DNA of 64,000 nt from Nocardioides insulae DSM 17944. GTDB lineage: Bacteria; Actinomycetota; Actinomycetes; Propionibacteriales; Nocardioidaceae. The position numbers and the translations under genes are program-made. Shown piece by piece: positions 62,918 through 64,000 of the stretch (position 1 is the first letter of the stretch; the number at the start of each line of letters is the position of its first letter). Location: NCBI RefSeq assembly GCF_000422825.1, contig NZ_AUGU01000014.1, positions 372,001 to 436,000 on the forward strand, written 5' to 3'. The notes under the pieces were generated by a model that was not told where the DNA came from, made no database searches, and saw nothing but the letters and a program-made list of their open reading frames with translations.

Positions 62918-64000
62918 TCCCCGTTCCCTTCCTCGACCTGGCGGCGCAGCATGCCGAGGTCGCCGACGAGGTGCGCCTCGGCTGGGAGGAGGTCTGCGCC
63001 CTGACCGCCTTCGTCGGCGGCCCGGAGGTGGCGGGCTTCGAGCAGGAGTACGCCGACTTCCTCGGGACCCGCCACTGCGTCGGCGTCGGCAACGGCACCG
63101 ACGCGCTGGAACTGGCCATGCGTGCGGTCGGCGTACGGCCCGGGGGCGAGGTCGTGATCCCGGCCAACACCTTCATCGCCACCGCGGAGGCGGCCTCCCG
63201 GATCGGGGCCACACCGGTCCTGGTCGACGTCGACGAGGAGTATCTGCTGCTCGACCCCGATGCGCTCGAGCGGGCGCTCACGCCCCGCACCCAGGCGATC
63301 GTGCCGGTGCACCTGTTCGGGCAGACCGCGCCGATGGAGCGGGTGCTGCCGATCGCCGAGGCGGCCGGCGTACCGGTGATCGAGGACGCCGCCCAGTCGC
63401 AGGGGGCACGTCGCCAGGGGCGGCCGGCCGGGTCCTTCGGCACCGTGGCCGCCACGAGTTTCTACCCGGGGAAGAACCTCGGCGCCGCCGGCGACGGTGG
63501 GGCCGTCCTCACAGACGACCCCGAGATCGCCCGGAGTGTCCGGCTGCTCTCCGCGCACGGGTCCCTGACCAAGTACGTCCACGAGGTGGTCGGCCTCAAC
63601 TCCAGGCTCGACGCCGTCCAGGCCGTCGTCCTGCGGGCGAAGCTGGCCCGGCTGGAGAAGTGGAACGACCTGCGCCGGCAGGCGGCCGACCGCTACCGAG
63701 AACTGCTCGACGGCCTCCCGGGTGTCCGGCTCCCCGCTTCTGCTCCGGGCAACGAGGACGTGTGGCACCTCTACGTCGTCCGTATCGCCGGCGGCGAGCG
63801 GGACCGGGTGCTGGCCGAACTCGGCGAGGCGGGCATCGGCGCCGGCATCCACTACCCGACCGCTGTGCACCTCACCCCGGCGTACGCCCAGCTCGGGCTC
63901 GGCCCGGGCAGCTTCCCCGTCGCCGAGCGGGCGGCCGGAGAGATCCTCTCGCTGCCGATGTTCCCGCACCTCACCGCCGAGCAGCAGGAGCGGGTGGCCG
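62914..64000 (+). CDS. DegT/DnrJ/EryC1 sugar aminotransferase, second copy, 3' end missing
   Basis: The frame opens at ATG 62914 inside the stop codon of the acetyltransferase gene (ATGA) and stays open to the end of the window, giving ~362 residues, nearly a full DegT protein. It begins MIPVPFLDLAAQHAEV and has GVGNGTDALELAMRA, VIPANTFIATAEAA, VIEDAAQSQGA and the PLP lysine in TSFYPGKNLGAAGDGG at about residue 187. The segment HYPTAVHLTPAY near the end is typical of WbpE/FdtB-like sugar aminotransferases. Only the last few residues are probably missing. Confidence 0.9.
   Translation, partial: MIPVPFLDLAAQHAEVADEVRLGWEEVCALTAFVGGPEVAGFEQEYADFLGTRHCVGVGNGTDALELAMRAVGVRPGGEVVIPANTFIATAEAASRIGATPVLVDVDEEYLLLDPDALERALTPRTQAIVPVHLFGQTAPMERVLPIAEAAGVPVIEDAAQSQGARRQGRPAGSFGTVAATSFYPGKNLGAAGDGGAVLTDDPEIARSVRLLSAHGSLTKYVHEVVGLNSRLDAVQAVVLRAKLARLEKWNDLRRQAADRYRELLDGLPGVRLPASAPGNEDVWHLYVVRIAGGERDRVLAELGEAGIGAGIHYPTAVHLTPAYAQLGLGPGSFPVAERAAGEILSLPMFPHLTAEQQERVA

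Noticed and set aside
1..64000. CRISPR arrays, insertion sequences, prophage genes, rRNA operons
   Set aside because: No regularly spaced direct repeats, transposase or integrase motifs, phage structural genes or rRNA sequence were seen on either strand.

Overview
The window is a 64 kb piece of a very GC-rich actinobacterial chromosome. The third codon position is almost always G or C, GTG and TTG starts are common, and many genes look leaderless, with a TANNNT hexamer 6-7 nt before the start codon. Gene content points to Propionibacteriales, most likely a Nocardioides-like member of Nocardioidaceae: DUF3000 next to RNase D and hemE, the coproporphyrin heme branch (hemE, hemY/cgoX, chdC), a single-chain ~1,835-residue biotin-dependent carboxylase, SigE-type sigma factors and separate NHEJ polymerase and ligase genes. 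This placement rests on family knowledge, not a database search.

Layout. 1-14.0 kb is housekeeping and transport: the end of a FUSC-like exporter, a GCS2-type glutamate-cysteine ligase, a ThrE exporter, a DUF402 protein, an SDR enzyme, a sigma factor with its partner membrane protein, ornithine aminotransferase with a FadR-type operator candidate, and the HrpA helicase. 14.0-16.4 kb holds a lone PemK/MazF-like protein and an orphan solute-binding lipoprotein. 16.4-23.5 kb is the RNase D/DUF3000/heme block with a DUF4349 lipoprotein and MsrB. 23.5-27.7 kb has an Eis-like acetyltransferase diverging from a LigD-type polymerase, a small unknown protein and an ATP-dependent DNA ligase.

27.7-30.8 kb is an accessory pocket. 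It starts at an unusual tRNA-Gln-like gene, carries small lipoprotein, membrane and unknown genes, and ends with a MntA-HepT toxin-antitoxin pair whose HepT toxin is broken by an internal deletion. 31-43.5 kb is core again: phosphate transporter plus PPK2, the giant carboxylase, glmU, prs, rplY with a structured leader, and pth.

43.5-64 kb is a surface-polysaccharide locus. It has a regulator with a degenerate receiver, a histidine kinase and LuxR-type response regulator, a priming sugar-phosphate transferase, a WbpD-like acetyltransferase, an MFS transporter with a secreted propeller-like protein, a family 2 glycosyltransferase, and a 1,585-residue secreted protein (dimethylformamidase-like head plus four DUF4082 and three Ig-like modules). 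It ends in a translationally coupled operon (oxidoreductase, epimerase, two DegT aminotransferases, NeuD/PglD-like acetyltransferase) that should make an acylated amino sugar. The last gene runs off the window.

No CRISPR array, insertion sequence, integrase or rRNA gene was seen.
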